Of a stretch of 16,658 bases of DNA, positions 1 through 6,344 are shown in pieces. The translations under genes and the position numbers were made by a program. Origin of the DNA: Planctomycetota bacterium (GTDB taxonomy: Bacteria; Planctomycetota; Brocadiia; SM23-32); NCBI GenBank assembly GCA_018400625.1, contig JAGYMJ010000442.1, forward strand, positions 1 to 16,658, read 5' to 3'. Below the pieces are notes generated by a model. It had not been told where the DNA came from and searched no databases. It worked only from the letters and a program-made list of their open reading frames with translations. Each line of letters opens with the position of its first letter. Within the stretch, counting starts at the first letter, position 1.

Positions 1-49
1 ACCGGCACAAGGCACGGTGGGGATGCTACGGGGTTCACTGAGGACTTAC
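1..49. repeat. Left copy of a 49-bp inverted repeat
   Basis: This sequence matches the reverse complement of 1775-1823 at 40 of 49 positions without gaps. The best-kept blocks are accggcaca at the outer end and tcactgaggacttac at the inner end. A more diverged copy in the same orientation as this one starts at 2020. The two inverted copies enclose the amidohydrolase-like gene pair. Because the window starts here, it cannot be told whether this is the edge of a larger palindromic element like the one at 1775-2066. Confidence 0.75.
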
Positions 50-111
50 TCCGATGAGACGTTCCTTTTGATGTACAAATTAATACAGAGTTTTGAATAT
101 TTAAGTGGACC

Positions 112-129
112 GAACCCCTGAAGGGGTTC
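112..129 (+). promoter_or_regulatory. Hairpin upstream of the amidohydrolase pair
   Basis: A perfect 7-bp stem, gaacccc / ggggttc, closes a four-base loop (tgaa). It lies about 80 bases before the chosen start of the first amidohydrolase gene. No U tract follows, so it is not a standard intrinsic terminator. An operator or leader structure is possible but unproven. Confidence 0.4.
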
Positions 130-208
130 ACTACAAACTTGAAAGGTGACACGAGGTAAAATGCGCTGTTCTGCAGCGAAACTTCAAGTAAAACTAAAAA
201 GGTTACGG

Positions 209-982
209 ATGTCAGAAATGGGTATTATCGACTTTCACGTACATAGCCGGCTGACCGCTGACCATGCCGAAACGGCGGAAGAGATCGCTCGGCAGGCGGG
301 GAAATGCGGCATCGACAGGATATGTCTGCTGGGCGACGTACTGCATTTCGGGACCGATCCCTCCGAAGAAGAGGTGGCTGAAATTAACGACCAGACGCTT
401 GAACTCGTGGAGCAGCGGCCGGATGTTTTTTTCGGTTTCTGCTTCCTGAATCCGAAACTCCCGGCGAATTTCTTGCGAGCGGAATCTGAACGCTGCCTGA
501 AGCATGACAGTTTCAAAGGGATCAAGCTGGAAATAGCTGTTAACGCCCGTAGCCTGCGCATGGATAATGTGATGGAAATAGCGGGAGATCGGGATGCGAT
601 CGTTCTTCAGCACACCTGGAATACGGAAATTATCAATAACCGCCGTCAGCATTCCGACCCTGAGGACGTCGCCGCCCTCGCACGCCGATTCCCCGGTATC
701 AGGATAGTCATGGCGCATGTTACCGCTGCCTCACCGAGGGGCGTGCTGGCCATAGCACCATATGATAACATTTGGGCCGACGTCTCCGGGGGACAGCCGG
801 TGGCGGGGATGGTCGAGTACGCGGTGGAGAAAATGGGGCCGGAGCGCATCTTATTCGGCTCCGATGCCCCCGGAAGGGATTTTGCCGCGCAGCTCGGTAA
901 AGTATATGGCGCAAAGATACCGGGAAATGTCAAGAGGCTGATACTTGAAGAGAATGCACGGAGGCTGCTGGGACTGCTATGA
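209..982 (+). CDS. Amidohydrolase-family (amidohydro_2-like) TIM-barrel hydrolase
   Basis: Predicted 257-residue cytoplasmic metal-dependent hydrolase of the amidohydrolase superfamily; the substrate is unknown. The expected metal ligands are all visible: DFHVH near the N-terminus (His10, His12), His135 in VLQHTWN, His170 in IVMAHVT and Asp219 in LFGSDAPG. The start at 209 has an upstream aagg and puts the HxH strand at the usual place. Starts at 146 (GTG) or 161 (ATG, preceded by gaggt) would add a basic leader with no family counterpart, but 161 cannot be excluded. The stop overlaps the start of the next gene by four bases (ATGA), so the two are almost certainly co-translated. Decarboxylases and lactonases share this fold, so the reaction cannot be named. 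Confidence 0.8.
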   Translation: MSEMGIIDFHVHSRLTADHAETAEEIARQAGKCGIDRICLLGDVLHFGTDPSEEEVAEINDQTLELVEQRPDVFFGFCFLNPKLPANFLRAESERCLKHDSFKGIKLEIAVNARSLRMDNVMEIAGDRDAIVLQHTWNTEIINNRRQHSDPEDVAALARRFPGIRIVMAHVTAASPRGVLAIAPYDNIWADVSGGQPVAGMVEYAVEKMGPERILFGSDAPGRDFAAQLGKVYGAKIPGNVKRLILEENARRLLGLL

Positions 983-1740
983 TACTCGATACAAACACAT
1001 GGCTGGGACGTTGGCACAATCAGAAATTCCTGACCGAGACGGTTGAGGAATTGCAAAAGCACCTGCAGTCATCGGGCCTGTCCGGAGCGGTTATTTCTTC
1101 GACCGATGCCGTTTTCTGCAGCGATCCGCAGCCGTGGAACGAGCAGCTTTCGCGGTCTCTTTCCGGCCGTCAAGACTTTTTCACCCATGCACCGGTGATA
1201 AAGCCGACATTGGCCAACCGGAACGACATACTTGCTCACTATTCGTCCCTGCCCCGCAGGATTATCCGCCTTCTGCCCGGATATCATGACTATAGCCTCA
1301 CGTCCGCTGAATTACGCCACTTTTTCGGGATGTGCTCTCAACGCGCTTTCACCGTCATGATACAGATCAGAATGGAGGATGAGCGGGCTCATCACAAACT
1401 GGTAAGAGTGCCGCCCGTTGACACGGAAGAAATCATCGAGTTGGCCGGCAATTTCCCGCGCATTTCTTTCCTATGCCTCTCCGCTTACTTTCGCCAGGCC
1501 GTTACCCTGTGCAGTGAAAGGCCCAACATATATGTGGACATATCTTTTGTTGAAAAAATGAATACCGTCGCCGCATTGACCGAAAAAATACCGGCTTCTC
1601 AAGTAGTTTTCGGCAGCCACAGTCCGTTTTTTTGCACCGAATCGGCCCTTCTGAAGATGAGGCATGCAGAAATCTGCCCGGCAGCAAAGAAACTTATTCA
1701 GTATAAAAACGCTGCACATCTTTCATGTTTGGAGCCATAA
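979..1740 (+). CDS. Degenerate amidohydrolase-like partner protein
   Basis: A 253-residue protein that starts inside the stop of the preceding amidohydrolase. It keeps the look of the same fold: a first strand ending in ILDTNTWLG, a FVEKM segment and a C-terminal VVFGSHSPFF that corresponds to the FGSDxP motif of active members. The metal-binding residues are mostly gone: HxH is replaced by TNTW, and the catalytic Asp position is His214. It is therefore probably non-catalytic on its own, perhaps a structural or regulatory subunit of a complex with the upstream enzyme, or an enzyme with a different active site. The assignment to the same superfamily rests on these remnants and on gene pairing. 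The downstream palindromic element is the first structure that could end the transcript. Confidence 0.65.
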   Translation: MILDTNTWLGRWHNQKFLTETVEELQKHLQSSGLSGAVISSTDAVFCSDPQPWNEQLSRSLSGRQDFFTHAPVIKPTLANRNDILAHYSSLPRRIIRLLPGYHDYSLTSAELRHFFGMCSQRAFTVMIQIRMEDERAHHKLVRVPPVDTEEIIELAGNFPRISFLCLSAYFRQAVTLCSERPNIYVDISFVEKMNTVAALTEKIPASQVVFGSHSPFFCTESALLKMRHAEICPAAKKLIQYKNAAHLSCLEP

Positions 1741-1774
1741 CAAATACACATCCAAAGCGCTGCCGGTCGCTTAC

Positions 1775-2066
1775 GTAAGTCCTCAGTGAGCCACGTTGTT
1801 CCCCTACCGTGCTCTGTGCCGGTGGGACAATGATTAAGCACTACGTGTCTAAAAATTACAACCGTAGCCGTTCATCCGCACGGCCCGCTCCTCCGGCTCT
1901 TGCTCTTTTACGATACAGTGCTTTTTGCACTCTCATGAGCAAGAGCCGGAGGAGCGGGCCGTGCGGATGAACGGCGGAGTTTAGGGCGTTGGCGCCTCGT
2001 AGTGCTTAATCATCATCCCACCGGGACAGGGCACGACGGTAGGGATAAAACCACAGACCTTACTGG
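1775..2066. repeat. Large nested palindromic element (MITE-like)
   Basis: Three nested inverted repeats share one centre. The outer arms (1775-1818 and about 2025-2066) are diverged and related to the sequence at 1-49. The middle arms (1819-1845 and 1998-2024) pair at 25 of 27 positions, reading ccggtggga inward to aagcactacg. The inner arms are perfect (separate entry). No gene fits inside. Size and terminal inverted repeats suggest a non-autonomous mobile element or a structured RNA. No obvious target-site duplication was identified by eye. Confidence 0.7.
1868..1974. repeat. Perfect 38-bp inverted repeat with structured loop
   Basis: Positions 1868-1905 and 1937-1974 are exact reverse complements over 38 bases. 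The 31-base loop carries its own small hairpin (agtgc 1917-1921 with gcact 1927-1931). A transcript would fold into a long uninterrupted GC-rich stem. Absence of any mismatch, while the outer arms have diverged, implies selection or recent copying. It may also stop transcription of the amidohydrolase pair, although no U tract follows. Confidence 0.85.
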
Positions 2067-2177
2067 ATATTCACATATTGACATGGCGCCTTAGTAAGAT
2101 GAAAAATGAACATTGTGCAGAGAATTTGCACTCAAAATAAAGAAGACAGAAGAGTAAGATGCAAAATTTGACAATTT

Positions 2178-2553
2178 GGGGGCGAAAGGGTTTCGACCGG
2201 ATGTTGAAATCTTAAGTTGCGCACCGAGGTAGTCAGGCGGCCTCGTAAAACACCTGACAAACTTAAACATGCCAACGAAAAACCGGCATACGCAATGGCG
2301 GCGTAAACACGCCGTCGCGTCACTTTCAGTCCTGCCTGTGGGCTGATAGCTGGCGACAAAAAAACAGGCTTACCTGGAACGTCCCCTACCTTCGGGACAC
2401 CGGGGAAGGCGGCAAACCCGCCCTAAGAAGGTTAGTCGTTTCGGTTCCTGTCGTTCGGACCCGTGGCGGCGAATCTCAGTAGAACGACTATGTGCGTAGA
2501 AACTTTGGAAGCAAGCATTCGGGACGCGGGTTCGATTCCCGCCGCCTCCACCA
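2178..2553 (+). ncRNA. ssrA: Transfer-messenger RNA (tmRNA)
   Basis: tmRNA rescues stalled ribosomes by acting as tRNA-Ala and then as a short message that adds a degradation tag. The 5' strand GGGGGCG (2178-2184) pairs with CGCCTCC just before the encoded ACCA at the 3' end, closing the acceptor stem with one G-U pair. The T arm is gcggg-ttcgatt-cccgc. The tag reading frame starts at GCC 2271 and ends at TAA 2304-2306, giving ANEKPAYAMAA, with the usual ANE start and a small hydrophobic end. Length is 376 bases, normal for a one-piece tmRNA. The 3' end is a classic phage integration site and the prophage starts just after it. No confident promoter was seen in 2067-2177. Confidence 0.95.
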
Positions 2554-2825
2554 TTTCCCCACTTTCCACCTCTGACACATCTTGTCTTAATCCGGACTTA
2601 AACCCCCATAATACGGACACTTGCGGCACTGCTACGCAAAACCCCAATTCCGACCCGGACACAAAAAAACACATCCCGGACAGCCCTTGCTGCATCTCGG
2701 AACACAATAAGAGCACAACGAAATCACTGCCGGACGATCTGAAAAAGGTCGTCCGCGCATGGCCGGACCTCCCCCCTCACATCCAATCCACCATACTCAC
2801 ACTCACGGAGAATTCCTCATCATGA
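2554..2825 (+). pseudogene. Possible integrase C-terminal tail left next to ssrA
   Basis: An open frame that enters from inside ssrA (reading the T arm as SIPAAS) continues to a stop at 2823-2825. Its last part reads LPDDLKKVVRAWPDLPPH, followed by IQSTILTLTE. I recall this AWPxLPxxI pattern from the C-terminal ends of tyrosine-recombinase integrases and from orphan frames beside tRNA genes; that memory is unverified. If right, the stretch is what remains of an integrase whose attP lay within its 3' end. The middle of the frame is low complexity, rich in Pro, Thr and Asn, and has no recognisable fold. It is not supported as an expressed gene. Confidence 0.4.
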
Positions 2826-2959
2826 ACGCCACCACTACGCCCATTCCCTGTACTTTCGCAACCATAATCACCACCCCCTGTTTTCTCTATCCGTACCCCG
2901 TACGTGCCGGGCCTCTCTATCGGTCACCCGTATGTACATTCAACAAGTCCCTTTTTTAA
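2822..2959 (+). CDS. Very small hypothetical protein (45 aa)
   Basis: A short frame starting MNATTTPIPC with cggag about ten bases upstream, ending at TAA 2957-2959, 54 bases before the next gene. It is rich in Thr and Pro, has three cysteines, and shows no signal peptide or clear membrane segment. Its pyrimidine-rich composition is unlike the phage genes that follow. The ribosome-binding site and position at the head of the phage cluster are the only arguments for it; it may be non-coding leader of the phage early operon. Confidence 0.25.
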   Translation: MNATTTPIPCTFATIITTPCFLYPYPVRAGPLYRSPVCTFNKSLF

Positions 2960-3013
2960 AACCGGGGATTGTCCATCCCCCCTACTTAACTTTTTTTCTG
3001 AGGAGAATTCAAT

Positions 3014-3382
3014 ATGGCTAAGTCAGACAGTGCAGTGAAAGCGCAGGATCAGGACGTAACCAAGCCCGGAATGAGCAAGGAAATGGAGCAGATGTTCGAT
3101 ATCGGCATGAAATGGTCGGCCGACATGGCCAAGATCGTCGCTGCCGATACTTTTGTGGGTGATACCGGCGAGACCGGCGCTTACATGAAAATGAAGCTCT
3201 TCGGCTCGTTTGAGACCCTCTCCATCGATCCGGCCGAAGTGCCCGTGTTCGAACAGTATGTCGGCAAGATGATCAGAGTCGATAAATGCGACTTTGACAT
3301 TGAGCATAAGGTCAACAGCCAGGGTGGAGTGACGAAAGTTAAGTTCCACCTCGATCCGGACAAGGTCACTGTGCTCGGATAA
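3014..3382 (+). CDS. Candidate phage ssDNA-binding protein (gene V position)
   Basis: A 122-residue soluble protein with a strong AGGAG eight bases before ATG 3014. Residues 1-45 are hydrophilic and probably helical. From about residue 55 on it alternates hydrophobic and polar residues (YMKMKLFGSFETLSI, later VTKVKFHLD), as in a small beta-barrel. In filamentous phages an abundant single-stranded DNA-binding protein is encoded beside the replication protein, and this gene precedes rep. The function is inferred from position, size and strand pattern; no diagnostic motif is visible. A GC-rich hairpin after the stop could keep its expression higher than that of rep. Confidence 0.45.
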   Translation: MAKSDSAVKAQDQDVTKPGMSKEMEQMFDIGMKWSADMAKIVAADTFVGDTGETGAYMKMKLFGSFETLSIDPAEVPVFEQYVGKMIRVDKCDFDIEHKVNSQGGVTKVKFHLDPDKVTVLG

Positions 3383-3398
3383 CCGGGGCAATCGGAAC

Positions 3399-3430
3399 GC
3401 CGGCGGCCGCCGCCGAGCGGCGCCGCCGGC
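3399..3430 (+). terminator. GC-rich hairpin between the gene V-like gene and rep
   Basis: GCCGGCGGC (3399-3407) pairs with GCCGCCGGC (3422-3430). After one bulged base, four more pairs (3409-3412 with 3418-3421) close a small loop. The stem is entirely GC. The bases after it (ccttacttgttg) are only mildly T-rich, so attenuation or partial termination is more likely than full termination. It lies 17 bases after one stop and 42 before the rep start, a good place for lowering rep relative to the gene upstream. Confidence 0.55.
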
Positions 3431-3471
3431 CCTTACTTGTTGATGGGGTCGAAACAGGAACAAAATGAATT

Positions 3472-4338
3472 TTGAAAGCAAAAAAACAATACAACGTCAA
3501 GATGATTTATTACCCTGAAACAGAGGAGTGCGAAATTCAGTTTTTTAACAAAGCCATCCAGTCTCCGGATGAGGATATCGACCGCCAACCTGTCGAGCCG
3601 GAAGATGAAAAAGTCCGGGCGACACGGGAGAAAATAAATCAGGAGCGTAATATGCGGCGTGCAAAGAAAAAAATATTCCAACTGGCCAGGGCAAATAAGT
3701 GGCAGTACTGGGTCACCCTCACCCTGAACCCGGAGAAAATCGACCGGTCGGATTACGACACTTGCGTGAAAAAAGTCCGCAACGTCATCAAATCTGCCGT
3801 CAGACGTTACGGCGAGGACCTGCGTTACCTGATGGTTCCGGACTGCCATGAGGACGGCTGCTGGCATTTCCACGGCCTGATGTTCGGGCTGGGCGACCTG
3901 GAGGATTCAGGACGCCGCCGCTGCGTGGGCACCTATGACGGCGGAGAGCTGAAGCAGGCCAAATATTACAAAACAGAAGAAGTGCCGGCAGGGATGGAGA
4001 AGGTGCAGATGGTGTGGAACTGGTCAAAGTTCCGGCTGGGCTGGACGACAATAGTCGAGATCGGCGATGAGGATTCAGCGAAAACGAGTAATTACCTGTG
4101 CAACGACCATCTTTTCAAAGGCATGAGCGCCCTGCCGAAAGGTCGAAAGCGGTATTTTTTCTCGAAGAATCTGAATGTTCCCCGGGAGAAAACTTATCTC
4201 ATGAAGCCGGAAGATGCGCATGAGCTGTTTTTCGGGTTCGACGGTGAAGTGAAGTATCAGAAGGCGGTGACAGTCAAGAAGAACGGAAAAATCTATAACA
4301 GAATTCTTTATGCTCAAACCAAGGGGTTAGTTCAATGA
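3472..4338 (+). CDS. Rolling-circle replication initiation protein (HUH endonuclease)
   Basis: A 288-residue Rep that should nick the phage plus-strand origin and start rolling-circle replication. Motif 1 is the strand YWVTLTLNP, motif 2 is CWHFHGLMFG with metal-binding His132 and His134, and motif 3 is in TSNYLCND, where Tyr208 is the likely nicking tyrosine. The later KGRKRYFFSKNLNVP is the basic, aromatic C-terminal motif common in Rep proteins of small ssDNA phages. The start used is TTG 3472, which has caggaa upstream. ATG 3502 is in frame but lacks a ribosome site. Single-tyrosine Reps resemble those of many environmental inoviruses and microviruses more than Ff pII. The next gene overlaps the stop (ATGA). 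Confidence 0.88.
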   Translation: MKAKKQYNVKMIYYPETEECEIQFFNKAIQSPDEDIDRQPVEPEDEKVRATREKINQERNMRRAKKKIFQLARANKWQYWVTLTLNPEKIDRSDYDTCVKKVRNVIKSAVRRYGEDLRYLMVPDCHEDGCWHFHGLMFGLGDLEDSGRRRCVGTYDGGELKQAKYYKTEEVPAGMEKVQMVWNWSKFRLGWTTIVEIGDEDSAKTSNYLCNDHLFKGMSALPKGRKRYFFSKNLNVPREKTYLMKPEDAHELFFGFDGEVKYQKAVTVKKNGKIYNRILYAQTKGLVQ

Positions 4339-4559
4339 GTGAAGTAAACAGCAGCAACATTAACGCAGAAAAAGCCGGGCTGGAAAAAACTGTCCGTTAT
4401 CTGAAACGGCATGAAAATTTAACGGCCGACGAGCTGATGGAGATGATCGGCGTGCTGACAAACGACAGGAATTTTGCGGCCATGGTGCAGTCGATATGGA
4501 AAGTGCTTGTTGGGGAGCTTGAGATGAAGCTCCTGGATGATCTCCAGCATATTTCATAA
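4335..4559 (+). CDS. Small helical hypothetical protein coupled to rep
   Basis: A 74-residue acidic protein whose ATG overlaps the rep stop codon (ATGA), so it is translated with rep. It lacks a signal peptide and membrane segment. Leu, Met and Glu spacing, as in ADELMEMIGVL and WKVLVGELEMKLL, suggests two or three amphipathic helices, so it may dimerise. I do not recognise the family. Its place after rep suggests a part in replication or copy control, but nothing in the sequence shows this. Transcription probably runs out in the AT-rich gap that follows. Confidence 0.7.
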   Translation: MSEVNSSNINAEKAGLEKTVRYLKRHENLTADELMEMIGVLTNDRNFAAMVQSIWKVLVGELEMKLLDDLQHIS

Positions 4560-4939
4560 ACCAAAGACAATTTTTAATATAACGGATTGCAAGTCAATAT
4601 TATAAGTGTCATTTTTTAATACTTCTAACTTTTTCAGTGTATACAAATGGTTCTCAAACGGCGGTTTACCCTGCGGGCGCGTCTTCAGCGGCGCATCTGC
4701 GGCAAAAGTCTGCACTTGCAGTTATTTAAGCTGTTAAGTTGATAAGTTGATAAGTTGCTGAGCTGTTGAGCAAAGACAGTTCTTGATGTCTTGAAATAAT
4801 TACCTGCTGTATAGCGTAAAAGTTTTTGCCTAGCTTTTTTTCTAAAAAGCGGAGCTGCGTTTGACATTTACCACAGATGCACCACTGAAAACGCGTGAAA
4901 TATGCAGGAGACTGAGAACATTTGCGAGGAGAACGCCGT
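4560..4939 (+). other. Intergenic region with short tandem repeats and one AT-rich hairpin; possible origin
   Basis: This 380-base gap separates the replication genes from the structural genes, where filamentous phages often keep their origin. It begins AT-rich (4561-4650), then has a GC-rich stretch (cggcggtttaccctgcgggc, 4659-4678). Next comes an 8-base tandem repeat, aagttgat, two perfect and one near copy at 4736-4759. At 4816-4853 lies the first copy of the hairpin unit (tagcttttttt / aaaaagcg) that recurs before other structural genes. The nick site cannot be placed from sequence alone. Confidence 0.45.
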
Positions 4940-5068
4940 ATGATCAGCATTTTCATAGAAACGATGCCGTGGGGCTGGTTCAGTCTGGTAGCCGGCATAC
5001 TTCTTTTTCTCAAATTCATATTCCCCAAACTCGGGAGGTTTCTCAGATGGATGCTTACTGGGCGATAG
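4940..5068 (+). CDS. Very small membrane protein (42 aa, pVII/pIX-like position)
   Basis: A 42-residue protein starting MISIFIETMPWGWF, with gaggag eight bases before ATG 4940. One membrane segment (about residues 13-29, FSLVAGILLFLKFIF) is followed by a basic tail (KLGRFLRW, ending TGR). It overlaps the next gene by 22 bases in another frame, and the ribosome site of that gene (cgggagg) lies within it, so the two are coupled. Size, topology and position just ahead of the coat genes match the tip proteins pVII and pIX of Ff, but proteins this short cannot be assigned by sequence. Confidence 0.7.
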   Translation: MISIFIETMPWGWFSLVAGILLFLKFIFPKLGRFLRWMLTGR

Positions 5069-5169
5069 TCGAAAGCGGCGTAAAGATAGGTTTCGGTGCC
5101 GGGTTGCTCGTCACCCTGATCGGCTACGCAGCCTGCATGATCCGCCGCGCCATCAGGGCTTCGACCTAA
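5047..5169 (+). CDS. Coat-like small membrane protein, paralogue 1 (40 aa)
   Basis: A 40-residue protein, MDAYWAIVESG at the start, with gggagg seven bases before ATG 5047. A short acidic N-terminus, one membrane segment (about residues 13-30) and a basic end IRRAIRAST match the layout of filamentous-phage major coat proteins. There is no signal peptide, as in Pf1-type and tip proteins inserted without Sec. The end IRRAIRAST aligns with IKRALRGSS, IKRSVKAST and IKRALRAGS of the next paralogues, so all likely come from one coat gene. Its frame is open back to 4861, but the ribosome site favours the short form. It may be a tip protein or alternative coat subunit. Confidence 0.72.
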   Translation: MDAYWAIVESGVKIGFGAGLLVTLIGYAACMIRRAIRAST

Positions 5170-5187
5170 CATATTTGGGCGAAGCCC

Positions 5188-5330
5188 TTTGGAGTGCGGC
5201 GCGATGAGCGCCGCTTTGAAATGTATTGCTTTATAACGTCAACCGGCAGTCTGAAAACGGCAAGAAGCAGAGACCGCTCACTCTGCCCCCCATTAAAAGT
5301 TTTTGCTAAGCTTTTTCCAAAAAGCGTGAG
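5188..5330 (+). repeat. Intergenic module, copy 1 (3' hairpin plus pre-gene hairpin)
   Basis: It starts 18 bases after the 5047 gene's stop with TTTGGAGT, then a hairpin with stem GCGGCGC/GCGCCGC and loop GATGA (5196-5214). A second hairpin follows (GCAGAG/CTCTGC, near 5266-5285). Last comes an AT-rich unit (5293-5326) with hairpin GCTTTTTCCAAAAAGC. The whole copy is nearly identical to 6345-6485, with about ten differences in 140 bases. The next gene begins 51 bases on. Together the two copies flank the two coat-like genes in between as direct repeats. Confidence 0.85.
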
Positions 5331-5376
5331 TCGTTTTGTCTTTTATATTAATAAATTATTTAAGAGCCATTAACCA

Positions 5377-5820
5377 ATGCACGAATGGATAACAGAATGG
5401 TATTTGGTTGTTACCTCGGAAACGTCCCAGGGCGAGGAGATTGTCGGCCTGGACACCCGGCTCATCTTGTCTGTTGTGACAGCTGTGGCTGTGGGCGCTC
5501 TGGGCATATTTGCGATTCGCTGGGGGGTTATATTAATCAAGCGTGCATTAAGGGGTTCGTCCGGCAGGGTGGAAGTTGTTAAAGAGTTGCATCCGGATGA
5601 TTTTGATTCATTTGAAGAGTATATGGAGGCGGTATTTGATACGGCGCCGGAGCTGCCGGAGGACCCGAACGCGGTGTGTCCGCATTGCGGTGAGCCCTTT
5701 GGCGAGTCGGGCGCTTATCCGGTGATTTGTGATGATTATGAGATTTGCTGCCGTGACTGCGTTCCTGACCTGGAAGATTGGGAGGCCTGGCGGGGAATAG
5801 GATGGACGGGAAAGATGTAA
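5377..5820 (+). CDS. Coat-like membrane protein with zinc-ribbon-like tail, paralogue 2
   Basis: A 147-residue protein without a classical signal peptide. Residues about 29-49 form a membrane segment (VVTAVAVGALGIFAI), followed by RWGVILIKRALRGSS, the basic coat-type end shared with the neighbouring paralogues. Where a normal coat protein stops, an extra domain of about 85 residues follows. It is acidic at first and ends with CPHCGEPFGESGAYP, then CCRDCVPDL: a CxxC plus CCxxC pair spaced as in a zinc ribbon. In Ff-type topology this tail would face the cytoplasm or the DNA core. The ribosome site before ATG 5377 is weak, and an overlapping ATG at 5385 is in another frame. Only the membrane part is shared; the tail is unrecognised. 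Confidence 0.75.
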   Translation: MHEWITEWYLVVTSETSQGEEIVGLDTRLILSVVTAVAVGALGIFAIRWGVILIKRALRGSSGRVEVVKELHPDDFDSFEEYMEAVFDTAPELPEDPNAVCPHCGEPFGESGAYPVICDDYEICCRDCVPDLEDWEAWRGIGWTGKM

Positions 5821-5859
5821 GGGTATAAGAGTGAAATTCATAATGACAGGGGAAAAAAC

Positions 5860-6315
5860 ATGAAGATTTCAGACTTATTAGTAGAAGAGCCCACGAGGCC
5901 GAGCGAGGTATGGCAGTTTAATTGGGAAGAGGTATCGGACGTCTCCTGGCTGTTCGATCTCCGGATCGGCCCGTATGAGGACCCGATCATCAGCACCCGT
6001 GAGATTGCCGCCATGCTGGCGGCGGTTATAGCGGCAGGACTCGTTATTTTTGCTGTCCGATTCGGTATGCGGCTGATCAAACGTTCGGTCAAGGCCTCGA
6101 CCGGTGAGGGCCTGCCGGTTGGCCCGGTTGAGTATGGTGAAGACTACTACGAATCAGGCGGCCCCGGCCGCGACATGGACTTCGCGATGGCAAGGGGCGA
6201 GTTCCCGGACGATGAAACACTCGAAGATACGTATGGTGACGAAGGGTACGACGAACGCGGCCCAGACGCCGGCGCGATAATAGACGACATCGACGAGGAG
6301 GACATCCCATTTTAA
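5860..6315 (+). CDS. Coat-like membrane protein with acidic tail, paralogue 3
   Basis: A 151-residue protein with aggggaa before ATG 5860. About 45 polar residues precede the membrane segment (MLAAVIAAGLVIFAVRF), then GMRLIKRSVKAST, the coat-type basic end. The remaining ~70 residues are strongly acidic and Gly-rich and finish with GPDAGAIIDDIDEEDIPF. GPDAGA recurs near the end of the 6505 gene product. There is no signal peptide. It lies 39 bases after the preceding coat-like gene without a repeat module between, so both are probably on one transcript. An acidic tail after a DNA-facing basic end is unexpected for a structural coat, so a minor coat, assembly or DNA-mimic role is possible. Confidence 0.75.
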   Translation: MKISDLLVEEPTRPSEVWQFNWEEVSDVSWLFDLRIGPYEDPIISTREIAAMLAAVIAAGLVIFAVRFGMRLIKRSVKASTGEGLPVGPVEYGEDYYESGGPGRDMDFAMARGEFPDDETLEDTYGDEGYDERGPDAGAIIDDIDEEDIPF

Positions 6316-6344
6316 AAGTAGAACCCTTTTTGCAGTTTTTTTTC

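Noticed and set aside
212..718. Long minus-strand frame opposite the first amidohydrolase gene
   Set aside because: It lies wholly opposite a gene with clear catalytic motifs and has no recognisable protein features of its own.
1819..2024. Retron-like msr/msd RNA, because terminal inverted repeats enclose a long hairpin
   Set aside because: No reverse transcriptase gene lies nearby and the two flanking genes are amidohydrolases; the nested arms fit a palindromic element better.
2463..2825. Full 120-codon protein starting inside ssrA
   Set aside because: Its first 30 codons are the tmRNA itself. Only the part after 2553 could have been coding, and that is reported as a possible remnant.
3465..3518. 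Seventeen-codon frame from ATG 3465 ahead of rep
   Set aside because: Very short, overlaps the rep start in another frame and has no features; most likely chance.
4736..4759. CRISPR-like or iteron array from the aagttgat repeats
   Set aside because: Three 8-base units without spacers are far too few and short for CRISPR; an iteron role is possible but unsupported, so it is only mentioned in the intergenic entry.
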